Source: a virus | Strand: one strand, 5' to 3' | DNA length: 34,792 nucleotides | Virus record (IMG/VR): IMGVR_UViG_3300043399_000364 | Span: 1 to 34,792 of that record | Part shown: positions 12,800-21,487 of the stretch, in pieces | Position numbering within the stretch: the stretch's first letter is position 1 | Layout: every line of letters begins with the position of its first letter | Notes under the pieces: generated by a model | What the model saw: only the letters and a program-made list of their open reading frames with translations | The model's database searches: none | What the model was told of the DNA's origin: nothing | Translations under genes and position numbers: made by a program

Positions 12800-14274
12800 T
12801 AACCCGCCAACGGGCGCAATTCATCACCCAGTTGGGGATTACGGATCAGAAGCCGTACGCTTCGTTCTATCCCGACTGGGAGACGACCACACCGCAATAT
12901 GTCACGCCCAACCCGTACAGCCTTGCGCAGATGGGTTACCGCACCAACGAGCTGGTGTATACCTGTATCCAGACCCGTTCGCAAGCGGTATCCGAAGCAA
13001 GGCTAAAAGTCTACCGGCTGGAAGACGAAGAGATGACCGCCGTAGACCATCCAATGATGAAGCTGATGAAGTCACCCACGCCTGGCTTATCCGAACAGGA
13101 ATTCTGGCAAGTCGTGGAGACCTACCTGCTTATTGCGGGATTCAGCGCGTGGGAAAAAGAGCGTAACAATAGGGGGGAGGTGATCCGTCTCTGGCCGATG
13201 CGGCCCGATTGGTGTTCCTTTATTCGAGGACAACAGAAGCCTATCGCGGCCATCCGTTACCAGCCTTGGGGTATGCAGTTCGCTGACATCCCGATTGAAG
13301 ATATAGTTCTATTCCAATACTTCGACCCGCTATACCCGTTGCTAAAAGGCTTCAGCCCGACTATGACGGCATTGGACCTGATCGATACCGACAACACGGC
13401 GACACGGGTCATCAGGACCTTCCTGAATAACGGCAACTTCCTTGGCGGCGTACTGACCACCGAACAGGCGTTACAGGATGCTGAAGCGGAACGCATCAAG
13501 ACCAAGTGGCGGCAGGAACACGGGTCGGCGGATTCCGCTGGCGACATCGCCGTACTGGGCAAGGGTGTGCAATTCGAGCCGTATTCGATGACCTTCAAGG
13601 AGGCTACCTTCCCTGAATTGGATAGCCGGTCCGAAGCCCGTATATGTATGGTGTTCCGAGTTCCACCGATGCTGATAGGCGCCAAGATTGGTGTGGATAG
13701 ATCCACCTACTCCAACTACAAGGAGGCCAGGCAGGGATTCTACGAATCCACCATCGCCAGCGAATGGTCATTCCTTGCCGGCCAGCTTCAGGAGCAATTG
13801 TTGCCTGATTACGGTAGCGAAGGGCTTATGTGCGAATTCGATACCTCCAAGGTGAAGGCCTTGCAGGAAGATAGGAACGCAATGGTGGACCGCGCCATCA
13901 AGCTGTACGAATCCGGCGTGGCCAAGCTGAACGAAGCCCGCAAGGAAGCGATGCTGACATCCCTTGACGCAGATGGGGACATCTTCCGCGCCAACAATAC
14001 CCGCCAAGAATCGGAAACGCTTCCACAGAACGGCGTGCTGGGGGCTGACCGTGACGATATGGAAGAGGCCAAGGAAGAGGTGACCGCCTTCCGCAAGTTC
14101 GCCAAGTCACGCATCAAGGAAGGCAAGCGGGAATTACTGGCCACCTTCAACTTCAAGCATCTTACGCTGGATGAACAGTCCAAGCTGCTGAATGAATTCG
14201 GCATCTCCGCCAAGTCTGATTTAGCGTTGTTAGCCGAAGCCATCAATAGGTCGATGAATGCTAAAACCATCTGA
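12760..14274 (+). CDS. portal protein (HK97-type)
   Basis: A 504-aa protein forming the dodecameric DNA channel at one capsid vertex. Typical HK97-type features: NELVYTCIQTRSQAVSEARLKVYR near residue 70, DHPMMKLMKSPTPGLSEQEFW near 105, the I-E-D-I-V-L-F-Q-Y-F-D block near 180, the ALDLIDTDNTATR helix near 208, and RVPPMLIG near 305. The C-terminal ~100 residues are a charged helical extension. It overlaps the next gene by 17 nt. Confidence 0.94.
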   Translation: MAYLDQLQNLQEIVTRQRAQFITQLGITDQKPYASFYPDWETTTPQYVTPNPYSLAQMGYRTNELVYTCIQTRSQAVSEARLKVYRLEDEEMTAVDHPMMKLMKSPTPGLSEQEFWQVVETYLLIAGFSAWEKERNNRGEVIRLWPMRPDWCSFIRGQQKPIAAIRYQPWGMQFADIPIEDIVLFQYFDPLYPLLKGFSPTMTALDLIDTDNTATRVIRTFLNNGNFLGGVLTTEQALQDAEAERIKTKWRQEHGSADSAGDIAVLGKGVQFEPYSMTFKEATFPELDSRSEARICMVFRVPPMLIGAKIGVDRSTYSNYKEARQGFYESTIASEWSFLAGQLQEQLLPDYGSEGLMCEFDTSKVKALQEDRNAMVDRAIKLYESGVAKLNEARKEAMLTSLDADGDIFRANNTRQESETLPQNGVLGADRDDMEEAKEEVTAFRKFAKSRIKEGKRELLATFNFKHLTLDEQSKLLNEFGISAKSDLALLAEAINRSMNAKTI

Positions 14275-15097
14275 AGTCCTGACGGTCATCAAGAACCATC
14301 CCGACATCCTTCCGCACCTATCCGCGGCGTCCAAGATTCACGCCTTCGGGGAAGAAGCCTACTACAAGGCGATTGAACGGGATCCCGCCGAACCACACCG
14401 CAAGGAGAAGATGAAGTTCGAGAAGCGGCTGGCTGAATTGATGCAGCGCATCTTCGACCGCCAGAAGGAGACCATCCGCCCACAGATAGCCGCCGCCCAA
14501 TACACCAAGGCTGACGACTACGACCTCGAATGGACGGAATCGGAGAAGAAGGACTTTATCTCGCTGATACTGGAAGTCTACGGGGACGGATTGGATATGT
14601 TCCGGCAGGAAGTGTTCGATGGCTTCAGCGATGAATTCATCAACGTAAAAGCGCAGGCCGCCGCCCGCAAGTACGCCTATGACCTGATCAAGATAATGGG
14701 CCAGCAGCTGAACCAGACCACCGTTGACGGTATCAGGGACGCTATCTCGATGTTCGCTGAACCAGGCGTTACCATCGGGGATGTTATGGACCGCCTACCG
14801 TTCAATCCTGACCGTTCTTTACGCATCGCCGTAACGGAGATCACCCGCGCGTACGCTACTGCCACGCAGGAAGCCGGAATGGAGATGCAGCGGGAATTCC
14901 CCGACCTTACCGTCATCAAGACGTGGTACACCAACGTGGATGATAGGGTATGCGATATATGCGGTCCATTGCATATGACCAGCGTCAAGATTGACGACAA
15001 CTGGGGCGGCATTGATAACCCGCCGGCGCACGTAAATTGCAGGTGCTGGTCGGATTACGGTACAACCTTGGGGAATGTGGAGATGTATGCCGGTTAG
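14258..15097 (+). CDS. Mu gpF/SPP1 gp7-like minor head protein
   Basis: A 279-aa head morphogenesis protein. The C-terminal third contains the family signature: ITRAYATATQEAG near residue 200, the cysteine pair VCDICGPLHM near 235, and NPPAHVNCRCW near 260, a zinc-binding set. The N-terminal two thirds are helical. Such proteins enter the procapsid with the portal and may accompany DNA during ejection. It overlaps the portal gene by 17 nt. Confidence 0.88.
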   Translation: MLKPSEVLTVIKNHPDILPHLSAASKIHAFGEEAYYKAIERDPAEPHRKEKMKFEKRLAELMQRIFDRQKETIRPQIAAAQYTKADDYDLEWTESEKKDFISLILEVYGDGLDMFRQEVFDGFSDEFINVKAQAAARKYAYDLIKIMGQQLNQTTVDGIRDAISMFAEPGVTIGDVMDRLPFNPDRSLRIAVTEITRAYATATQEAGMEMQREFPDLTVIKTWYTNVDDRVCDICGPLHMTSVKIDDNWGGIDNPPAHVNCRCWSDYGTTLGNVEMYAG

Positions 15098-15569
15098 ATT
15101 GCAGATCCGCGGGCTTGAACAGGTGAAGGCGGCCATGGCGCAATTCCCCGACCAGATTCAGAAGGCTGTTGGGTTTGCGCAGAAGGAGATGGCCAAGAAT
15201 ATCCTTGAAACAAGGGGCTTGCGTAACTACGCCCCGCTATCAAGCGCGAACCAACCACCAGGCAACGCTGGTCGCGGATATTATAGTCGTGGTAAAGGCT
15301 GGATGGCTAAAAGTGGTTCCGGCTATAAACTGGTACCAATTAGTAAGCGTCTTGGAACCAAGTGGTATGCCAATCCCAACGGATTCAGCACCAAGGTAGG
15401 CAACCCCGTAACATACGCGCCTTATATTCACGGCGACGAACAGGTAAGCTGGGCCGCCAAGGTTGGCTGGCGCAAGTTGGCCGAGGTGGCGGAAGAGAAG
15501 ATAGACGAATCGGTCGCCATCTACGAGCGACACATCCAAGCCCTTATAAAAAGATTAGGGTTAGATTAG
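15087..15569 (+). CDS. HK97 gp10-like connector or minor tail protein
   Basis: A 160-aa protein from ATG 15087 (GGAG upstream, 11-nt overlap). The N terminus (RLQIRGLEQVKAAMAQFPDQ) and central KVGNPVTYAPYIHGDEQ look like the gp10/tail-completion family, where a Y-A-P-Y/I-H-x-G stretch is typical. It lies before the protease and capsid genes rather than after them, an unusual position for a tail-completion factor. Family assignment is moderate. Confidence 0.55.
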   Translation: MPVRLQIRGLEQVKAAMAQFPDQIQKAVGFAQKEMAKNILETRGLRNYAPLSSANQPPGNAGRGYYSRGKGWMAKSGSGYKLVPISKRLGTKWYANPNGFSTKVGNPVTYAPYIHGDEQVSWAAKVGWRKLAEVAEEKIDESVAIYERHIQALIKRLGLD

Positions 15570-15577
15570 GAGATCAT

Positions 15578-16057
15578 ATGTTAGATAACGTTATGCTTCA
15601 AGCACTGAATGAACAACTGAATATCGAACGCTACAACCAGGCCGCCTATGATATGCTTGCATCCGCCTTGGATGTAGCCTATTGGCCCAATTCTTCAGCC
15701 TGGATGAAGGCACAGGCCAAGGAGGAATCCGACCACGCCGACAAGATCGCTGAATACATCATTGACCGTGGCAACATCCCCTATTATGCCGACATCGTGC
15801 CTATCCCGATGATTGACGCCGCCGACCTTACCTCCGCGTTCGTTGAAGCGATGAAGGTGGAGAACGCCAATACGGAGAAGATAAAAATGCTTTACTTCCT
15901 TGCCGAAGAACAGGCTGACCCGCAGACCTGCCAGTTCCTTCACTGGTTCCTCGCCGAACAGACCGAAGCGGAAGGCAAGCTGAATGATTACATCACTATG
16001 CTTCAACGATTGGACGCCAACGGCAAGATGGTATTCGATGCCGAATTCGTAAAATAA
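15578..16057 (+). CDS. ferritin-like protein in the head gene cluster
   Basis: A 159-aa four-helix ferritin, close to bacterial FtnA (165 aa). The start LNEQLNIERYNQAAYDML matches the classic helix A; AKEESDHADKIAEYI is helix B; FLHWFLAEQTEAE is helix D. Ferroxidase ligands by FtnA numbering: E17, Y24, E49, E50, H53, E94 (here E95), E126 (E127), Q127 (Q128) and E129 (E130) are present, but E130 is replaced by Ala131. Strong TAGGAG before ATG 15578. It follows the gp10-like gene by 8 nt and precedes the protease by 23 nt, so it is co-transcribed with capsid genes. No encapsulin-type C-terminal targeting peptide is obvious. Confidence 0.87.
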   Translation: MLDNVMLQALNEQLNIERYNQAAYDMLASALDVAYWPNSSAWMKAQAKEESDHADKIAEYIIDRGNIPYYADIVPIPMIDAADLTSAFVEAMKVENANTEKIKMLYFLAEEQADPQTCQFLHWFLAEQTEAEGKLNDYITMLQRLDANGKMVFDAEFVK

Positions 16058-16080
16058 CCGTATGTTATAATGGAGTCAAT

Positions 16081-16950
16081 ATGCCATACCGAATTGATGA
16101 ATCAGAAGGTAAGTTTTTAGTGGTGAACGAGGACACGGGTGATGTCAAGGGGGAACACCCGTCACGCGCCAAGGCTGAAGCCCAGATGCGCGCCTTGTAT
16201 GCCAACGAACCGGACGCCAAGAGTATGAAGGTGGGCCGGCGCAACAGTTCCTCCGACTCCCGCAAGCTGGAACAGATCCGCGACCTGGTCATTGAACTGA
16301 TCGGCGCTGAACTGGAAGAATCCGAAGCGGAAGAGGTCGCCGGCAAGTCCATTGATGTCAGCCACGTCCCTGATAGTGGCAAGAATGAATGGGCGGTAAA
16401 ATCAATCGGTGATGGCGTCATCAAGGGTTATGTGGCTATGTGGGGCAACCCCGACCAGACCGACCTTGAATATGAATACTTCACCAAGGATACCAACTTC
16501 TGGGATGGGCAGCTAAAAGACGCTCCCCGCCCGCTTACGTGGGATCACGCCCAAGATAAAGACTTCAAGGGCAACCCCGTCATCGGCACCATAACAGAGA
16601 TGGGTGATGACGAGATCGGACGCTGGTACGTAGCCAAGCTGGACCGGAGCCACCAATACAACAAGGCTATCGAAGCTCTTGTTAAGGCTGGCAAGCTGGG
16701 AACCAGCAGCGACAGCGCCCCGCAATATGTGGAACGCGTGAAAATGGGAAAGGCTGTGTGGCTGAAAACTTGGCCGCTTTTTGCCGCCGCCTTGACCGAC
16801 ACACCCTGTGAACCACGAATGGTAGGTTCACTTGAATACTTGAAATCCATTGGCGTTGAACTGCCGGATAATCACACTCGTGATTGGCAATGGGCAGCGG
16901 CACGGATGAAGAGAAACCGTTTAGAAACCCAACAAGGAGATTCCAAATGA
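16081..16950 (+). CDS. HK97-type prohead protease (U35-like) with N-terminal extension
   Basis: Serine protease that would trim scaffold and capsid during maturation. The catalytic domain lies at about residues 110-245: GYVAMWGNP near 116, catalytic His156 in PLTWDHAQD, Ser209/Ser210 in GKLGTSSDS, and LFAAALTDTPCEPRM near 236. The first ~100 residues are an extension with a short beta domain (FLVVNEDTGDVKG...) and a Ser/acidic linker, possibly a scaffold or portal-contact module. The stop overlaps the capsid start by ATGA. Confidence 0.88.
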   Translation: MPYRIDESEGKFLVVNEDTGDVKGEHPSRAKAEAQMRALYANEPDAKSMKVGRRNSSSDSRKLEQIRDLVIELIGAELEESEAEEVAGKSIDVSHVPDSGKNEWAVKSIGDGVIKGYVAMWGNPDQTDLEYEYFTKDTNFWDGQLKDAPRPLTWDHAQDKDFKGNPVIGTITEMGDDEIGRWYVAKLDRSHQYNKAIEALVKAGKLGTSSDSAPQYVERVKMGKAVWLKTWPLFAAALTDTPCEPRMVGSLEYLKSIGVELPDNHTRDWQWAAARMKRNRLETQQGDSK

Positions 16951-18350
16951 AAGAACTGCTGCAAAAATCTCTGAAATCGGTTTTGGATCAGGCTGATGCT
17001 ATTGAAGCGGACATTAAAGCCGCTGGCCGCGAACCATCCGATGCCGAGATGAAACAATACAACGATCTGCTTGTCAAGGCCGAAGGCTATCGACAACAGA
17101 TTGACAGCGCCTCCAAGCGCGAAGCCCTGAAGGACTGGGGCGAACAATCCGCCGGTTCAGTGGTAAAGACCGGATTCGACCGTGTTGCTGACGAGCGTGA
17201 AGGCAACATCCCTGGTGTATCCAGCACCCCCGATGGTGAACTGTACGCCGTGGATGGCAGCTTCAAGCACATCGGCGAGCAGAAGCTTGCCGCATTGAAG
17301 TCAGGCCAATACAAGGACGCCTTCGACAGCTATATCCGCAACGTAGGCCTTGGCCGTTCCGTAAAGGGCGATGCGATGAAGGTCCTGAACGAAGGTGCCG
17401 ACAGCTCCGGTGGCTTCTGGATTCCCCCCGACTTCCGCCCCGAGCTGATCAAGAAGATGGCTACAATGACCTCGGTCCGCCCGAACGCTTCCGTGTTCAC
17501 CACCGGTACCGATGCCATCACCTTCCCCGCCGTGAACTACTCCACCGATGACAAGTACACCAGTGGCGTACGCTTCAGCTGGCGCGGTTCCAGCCCCGCT
17601 TCTTCCGACATCGCCGAAGCCACCAATCCGGTAGCCGGCCAGGTCAAGCTGCCCGTGCATCTTGCCACCGCCGCCATCATCCTGACCCGCGAGCAGTTGG
17701 AAGATTCCGCTTTCGATGTCCTTGGCTATCTTACCGGCCTGATGGCTGAAGCCTTCAGCCTTGGCGAGGAAGATGCCTTCACCAACGGTACCGGCAACGG
17801 ACAACCCGTAGGCTTCCTGAACCACCCATCTATGGCGATTGCCAATGGATCCACCAGCACCGTCAACGGCGTGACCTACAGCGGTAACTACATCCTGTCG
17901 GGTTCCACCGGCGCGTTGGCCTGGGGTAGCAAGACCACCGGTATCATCGGTGTGGAAGCTGCCTTGCCTCCGCAATATGAAGGCAACGCCAAGTGGTACG
18001 GCAACAAGGGTACCTACGCTGGTATCCGTGCCATCAATGCCGGCACCGCCACCCTGCCCCAATGGTCACTCGGTGATTCCTGGCCCAACTACGCCAACAA
18101 CTACAACGCCAGCCTGCTGGGATACAACATCGTCAAGAACCAGTTTATGCCCGATGTTGCCGCCAGCGCAGTCCCGTTGGTGTTGGGCGATATGAAGGGT
18201 TACTACATCGCTGACCGCGTTGGTCTGTCCGTTGAAGTCTTCCGCGAGGTCTACGGCCTCCGCGACCAGGTTGTCGTATACGCCCGCAAGCGTACCGGCG
18301 GCCAACTGGTCCACTACTGGAAGATGAAGAACCTGACCATCACCGCGTAA
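16947..18350 (+). CDS. major capsid protein, HK97 fold
   Basis: A 467-aa protein from ATG 16947 (AAGGAG upstream; an in-frame ATG at 16884 lies in the protease gene). Residues ~1-60 form a coiled-coil delta/scaffold domain. From ~145 the mature coat domain begins (EGADSSGGFWIPPDFRPELI), with the E-loop, P-domain helix (EEDAFTNGTGNGQPVGFL) and A-domain (LVLGDMKGYYIADR) in the usual order. The neighbouring protease supports cleavage of the delta domain. The capsid class is the same fold as encapsulins. Confidence 0.95.
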   Translation: MKELLQKSLKSVLDQADAIEADIKAAGREPSDAEMKQYNDLLVKAEGYRQQIDSASKREALKDWGEQSAGSVVKTGFDRVADEREGNIPGVSSTPDGELYAVDGSFKHIGEQKLAALKSGQYKDAFDSYIRNVGLGRSVKGDAMKVLNEGADSSGGFWIPPDFRPELIKKMATMTSVRPNASVFTTGTDAITFPAVNYSTDDKYTSGVRFSWRGSSPASSDIAEATNPVAGQVKLPVHLATAAIILTREQLEDSAFDVLGYLTGLMAEAFSLGEEDAFTNGTGNGQPVGFLNHPSMAIANGSTSTVNGVTYSGNYILSGSTGALAWGSKTTGIIGVEAALPPQYEGNAKWYGNKGTYAGIRAINAGTATLPQWSLGDSWPNYANNYNASLLGYNIVKNQFMPDVAASAVPLVLGDMKGYYIADRVGLSVEVFREVYGLRDQVVVYARKRTGGQLVHYWKMKNLTITA

Positions 18351-18360
18351 GGAGTATAAA

Positions 18361-18756
18361 ATGCGTGAAATTGCCCCCCTCCAGTTAATCTCCGGCTCCA
18401 TTGGTGCCACAGCTTCCGGCACCGAAGTAGCCCTGTATCCGTACTATGTCAGCCCAGGCAAGCGGGAAATGAAGGCCATCCTGATGGCTTACGCAGATAC
18501 CGCCAACGCTGCCTCTGACACGTTCGAGTTGGTCGTGAAATTGCAGGAATCCGCCACCACCGTGGATAGCGACTTCGTTGACATCACCGGCGCGGCTTTT
18601 ACCGCCGTAGACGAAACCGCCACCACCGGCACCCTGCAACAGATCCACTTCCAGACCGCTGCGTCAAGCAAGTTCCTGCGCAACTATTCAACCATCAGCG
18701 GCTCCGGCGCCATCCACGTGAACGCCGCCGCCCTGTTGGTGAAGCGGGACGCCTAA
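18361..18756 (+). CDS. small capsid-associated or decoration-like protein
   Basis: A 131-aa beta-rich protein (Ala/Thr/Ser-rich, no cysteine) with GGAG before the ATG, directly behind the major capsid gene and ahead of a strong stem-loop. Position and composition suggest a decoration or head-stabilising protein. No family is recognised. Confidence 0.6.
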   Translation: MREIAPLQLISGSIGATASGTEVALYPYYVSPGKREMKAILMAYADTANAASDTFELVVKLQESATTVDSDFVDITGAAFTAVDETATTGTLQQIHFQTAASSKFLRNYSTISGSGAIHVNAAALLVKRDA

Positions 18757-18767
18757 TCATCTTGAAC

Positions 18768-18794
18768 GGGGGCTGGTGTAAAAAGCCAGCCCCC
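18768..18794 (+). terminator. stem-loop behind the capsid genes
   Basis: A 9-bp G/C-rich stem GGGGGCTGG/CCAGCCCCC around a TGTAAAAAG loop. The T-run after it is poor, so it is more likely a partial terminator or an mRNA 3'-end stabiliser that raises capsid mRNA relative to downstream genes. Confidence 0.6.
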
Positions 18795-18810
18795 AATCTT
18801 GGGAGCGATG

Positions 18811-19734
18811 ATGAAAGATACCGTCTGCATATGTGGTACGAACCTGATAACCCGTGACCTGATTGATTGGGACAAGGATGCCGATTATTGGTACTTCAAC
18901 GAATCAATCAGCGGATCAGCGAAAGAACGGGATGGCGTCTTCGGTTGGACATACGAAAAGCCGGTACACGGCGTGTTCCAGATGCACGTGCCGGCAATAT
19001 GGCGCAATAAACACAACATTACCGACCCTGGTCATTATGACTGGCTACAGAAGGACCACGGCATCGAAGTCTTCATGCAAGAGAAATATGAAGACGTCCC
19101 GAACAGCGTCAAGTATCCCAAGGACGAGATCGTGGCTAAATACCTGCCGCATCTTATCCGCGAGAACCAAGGCAACCTCCCGCCCGTGCCGGACCCTTTT
19201 ACATCATCGTGCGAATTCGCCATTGCGTTGGCGATTTACCGCGGATATAAGAACATTTATATCTATGGTGTGGAGGCGACCAGCGATACGGAATACCAGC
19301 GCCAGCGTGCCGGTATTTACTTCTGGATCGGCATTGCGTCACAGCACGCCAACGTCATCATTCAGCGCCGTTCGTTATTACTGAACGCGAAAACATACGG
19401 GTATACAGGTGAAGTCGTGATACAAAAACAGGAATTCGAGTTAAGTCTGCACGGATACGCCAAGGAATCGGCGAAGGTCCAAACCGAAGTATTTGAAGCC
19501 CGCGGCAAGGCTATGGCTTACTTACAGGCCGCCGGCAGTGAAAAAGACGTGAAGAAAGCCAAGAAGTTGTACGAGCAGTATTTTGAAACCTTGAACGACC
19601 TGCTGGACAAGACCTACCTATACGGGAATCTTGCCGGCAAGGTTGAAGAGAACGGGCGATACATCGGCGAATGCAACCAGCTGATAGACGCGGCTGGCGG
19701 TGAAAAAGCCCTGAAAGCATTGGTAGGCGAATGA
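18811..19734 (+). CDS. DUF115-like protein of unknown function, 307 aa
   Basis: ATG 18811 (GGGAG upstream; 18808 is a second ATG). The first ~200 residues look like a Rossmann-type alpha/beta fold: a start VCICGTNLITRDLIDWDKDADYW, then GYKNIYIYGVEATSDTEY near 150, similar in style to DUF115/MptE-like or motility-accessory glycosylation proteins. The last ~90 residues are long helices. Phage proteins of this type are found near capsid genes, perhaps modifying virion or host surface, but no catalytic residue set can be claimed. It lies between the capsid and connector genes. Confidence 0.55.
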   Translation: MKDTVCICGTNLITRDLIDWDKDADYWYFNESISGSAKERDGVFGWTYEKPVHGVFQMHVPAIWRNKHNITDPGHYDWLQKDHGIEVFMQEKYEDVPNSVKYPKDEIVAKYLPHLIRENQGNLPPVPDPFTSSCEFAIALAIYRGYKNIYIYGVEATSDTEYQRQRAGIYFWIGIASQHANVIIQRRSLLLNAKTYGYTGEVVIQKQEFELSLHGYAKESAKVQTEVFEARGKAMAYLQAAGSEKDVKKAKKLYEQYFETLNDLLDKTYLYGNLAGKVEENGRYIGECNQLIDAAGGEKALKALVGE

Positions 19735-20315
19735 TAAATAGTTACGCTTCCTTGCAGGATTATAAAGATTATCAGCGTATCACCACGACTGATGTTGTGG
19801 ATGACGCATACATCGAAACAGCGATAGAAGCGGCGTCCAGGTGGATTGACCGCGAATCCGGCACCCGATTTTACTTGGCGACAGAGACTCGACATTATGA
19901 CACGCCCAAGGATAATCTGATTATGCTGGATGCCCATTTTACGGCCATCACGTCCGTTGTAAACGGCGATGGTACCTCCGTGGCGGCAACGAACTATGTG
20001 ACGCTCCCCGCTAACTCGTTGCCGCTTTGGGGGGTTGAAATGAAGTCCGCCAGCGGTGTCAAGTGGCTGGAAGCAAGCGGGAGCCCACAACAAGCCATCG
20101 CCATCACAGGATCAGTGGGATATTCAGCATTACCGCCCAAGGATATTGTCATCGCTTGTCTGGAGATCGCCAAGGCCTTATATTCAAGGCGCTTCGGCGA
20201 GAATATGTCGATAAAAACAATCATCACGCCCGCGGGCGTGGTACAGGTTCCTGAAGGCGTTCCCGATATGGCCGCGATGACCATTATGAACTACAGAAGG
20301 CTGGGGTTCGCGTGA
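19731..20315 (+). CDS. head-tail connector (HK97 gp6-like adaptor)
   Basis: A 194-aa protein that begins SYASLQDYKDYQRITTTDVVDDAYIETAIEAASRWIDRESG, written here only in outline: the gp6/gp15-like helical adaptor pattern. An internal beta domain (~65-135) and C-terminal helices (~135-175) follow. It overlaps both neighbours by 4 nt. The adaptor ring sits beneath the portal and joins neck proteins. Confidence 0.78.
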   Translation: MINSYASLQDYKDYQRITTTDVVDDAYIETAIEAASRWIDRESGTRFYLATETRHYDTPKDNLIMLDAHFTAITSVVNGDGTSVAATNYVTLPANSLPLWGVEMKSASGVKWLEASGSPQQAIAITGSVGYSALPPKDIVIACLEIAKALYSRRFGENMSIKTIITPAGVVQVPEGVPDMAAMTIMNYRRLGFA

Positions 20316-20770
20316 CACTTTCTACCGCCAATATCGCTGCTGGGATAGCCGCCATCAGTATCAGCGGCTTGACCATCAAGAACATAACCGCCATACCCGA
20401 ACAGGTACAACCAAGGGATTGCCCGATCATCTTCCCGCATCCGGTCCAATACATACAAGGTGGAGCGGGTGGGGAGGAAGGGCAGGAGACATTCGGCACA
20501 CCGACCACAAGATTCTGGTTATTCAACCGTACCTTCCGTTATCTGATGCTTTATACACCCGTTGGTTCAACCAGGGGGATGGTGGATATATATGGTGGAT
20601 TCTCGGCTAAAATAGACGCTTTTATGGAGGCTGTGGCCGAGCTGGATGTGACTGACGTGGATGTACGCAATATCACCGTATCAGAGTTGGGCGTGATTGA
20701 AGATCCCGCCGGCTCCAAGTTCTACGGATGCACTATTGATATAATGGTAAGAGAAAAGGTGAACCAATGA
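20312..20770 (+). CDS. neck or tail-terminator-like protein, 152 aa
   Basis: Starts with GTG at 20312, overlapping the adaptor stop. Short N-terminal helix (ANIAAGIAAISISGL), then a beta-rich core (FWLFNRTFRYLMLYTPVGSTRG) with a central helix, and a final strand (YGCTIDIMVREKV). Its place between adaptor and tail-tube genes fits a head-closure or tail-terminator protein; both roles cannot be separated from sequence. Confidence 0.55.
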   Translation: MTLSTANIAAGIAAISISGLTIKNITAIPEQVQPRDCPIIFPHPVQYIQGGAGGEEGQETFGTPTTRFWLFNRTFRYLMLYTPVGSTRGMVDIYGGFSAKIDAFMEAVAELDVTDVDVRNITVSELGVIEDPAGSKFYGCTIDIMVREKVNQ

Positions 20771-21477
20771 AAACATCAGCTAAAAACGCGTCCATTCTTA
20801 TCAATGGCAACTTGTTTTCCACCTACGTCACCAGCTATGAAGCGGAGGCCAGCGTGGAACCGATTGAAGCCACCGGATTCTTGGACGGGTCGAAGAATTA
20901 CGTGCCTGGCCAGAAGACCGCCAAGATCACCGCGGATATGATGTGGGACGCGGATACCGACAAGGTCCACGATGCTATGAACGCCCTACCTTCCGGAATC
21001 GTATCCATAATTCCAGAGCTGGCAGCCGTAGCCGGTCCAAGCATCAGCCTGCCGTATATGCAAGCCAATTACAACCCCAAGGGAGAAACCTCCAGCCTGA
21101 TCACCATTGGTTCAATCGGGTTCGAGTCCTCCGGTTCCAACTTTGGCGTTGAATTCGGCAAGGTGTTATATTCAGGCGTTGTGACCGACACCACCACTGG
21201 AACCACCGTTGATAACGGCGCGGCTACATCCACCCGTTATTCAGCCGTTCTGCACGTCTATACCGCCACCACCGCCGATACCTACGAGGTAAAGGTGGAA
21301 CATTCAACCGATGGCAATACCTGGGCAACCTTGTGTACCTTCACCGCTGACGGGCAGACCGTCACCGCGGAGAGAATCACGGGTACCAGTGTCAACCGTT
21401 ACCGCAGGGCAGTCGCCACCGTCACCGGTACTGATGGTGATGATTTTGGCTTTACCGTTGTATTACACACATTATAA
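20767..21477 (+). CDS. tail tube protein paralogue with C-terminal extension
   Basis: A 236-aa protein. The N-terminal ~135 residues share with the next gene the block SYEAEASVEPIEATGFLDGSK and the exact stretch GSKNYVPGQ, marking the two as tandem paralogues of the tail-tube fold. Residues ~140-236 add a beta-sandwich-like domain (Thr/Val-rich, TADTYEVKVEHSTDGNTWATL style) seen in decorated tail tubes. Either this or the next protein could be the main tube subunit. Confidence 0.7.
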   Translation: MKTSAKNASILINGNLFSTYVTSYEAEASVEPIEATGFLDGSKNYVPGQKTAKITADMMWDADTDKVHDAMNALPSGIVSIIPELAAVAGPSISLPYMQANYNPKGETSSLITIGSIGFESSGSNFGVEFGKVLYSGVVTDTTTGTTVDNGAATSTRYSAVLHVYTATTADTYEVKVEHSTDGNTWATLCTFTADGQTVTAERITGTSVNRYRRAVATVTGTDGDDFGFTVVLHTL

Positions 21478-21487
21478 GGAGTAAAAA

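Noticed and set aside
16000-16057. Encapsulin-type cargo-loading peptide at the ferritin C terminus
   Set aside because: The end of the protein lacks the usual Gly/Leu/Ser-Arg-rich peptide; if the ferritin is packaged, it must use another contact.
17301-18062. 253-codon antisense ORF under the major capsid gene
   Set aside because: Gly/Val-rich shadow translation opposite a certain HK97-fold capsid gene; no ribosome binding site or family features.
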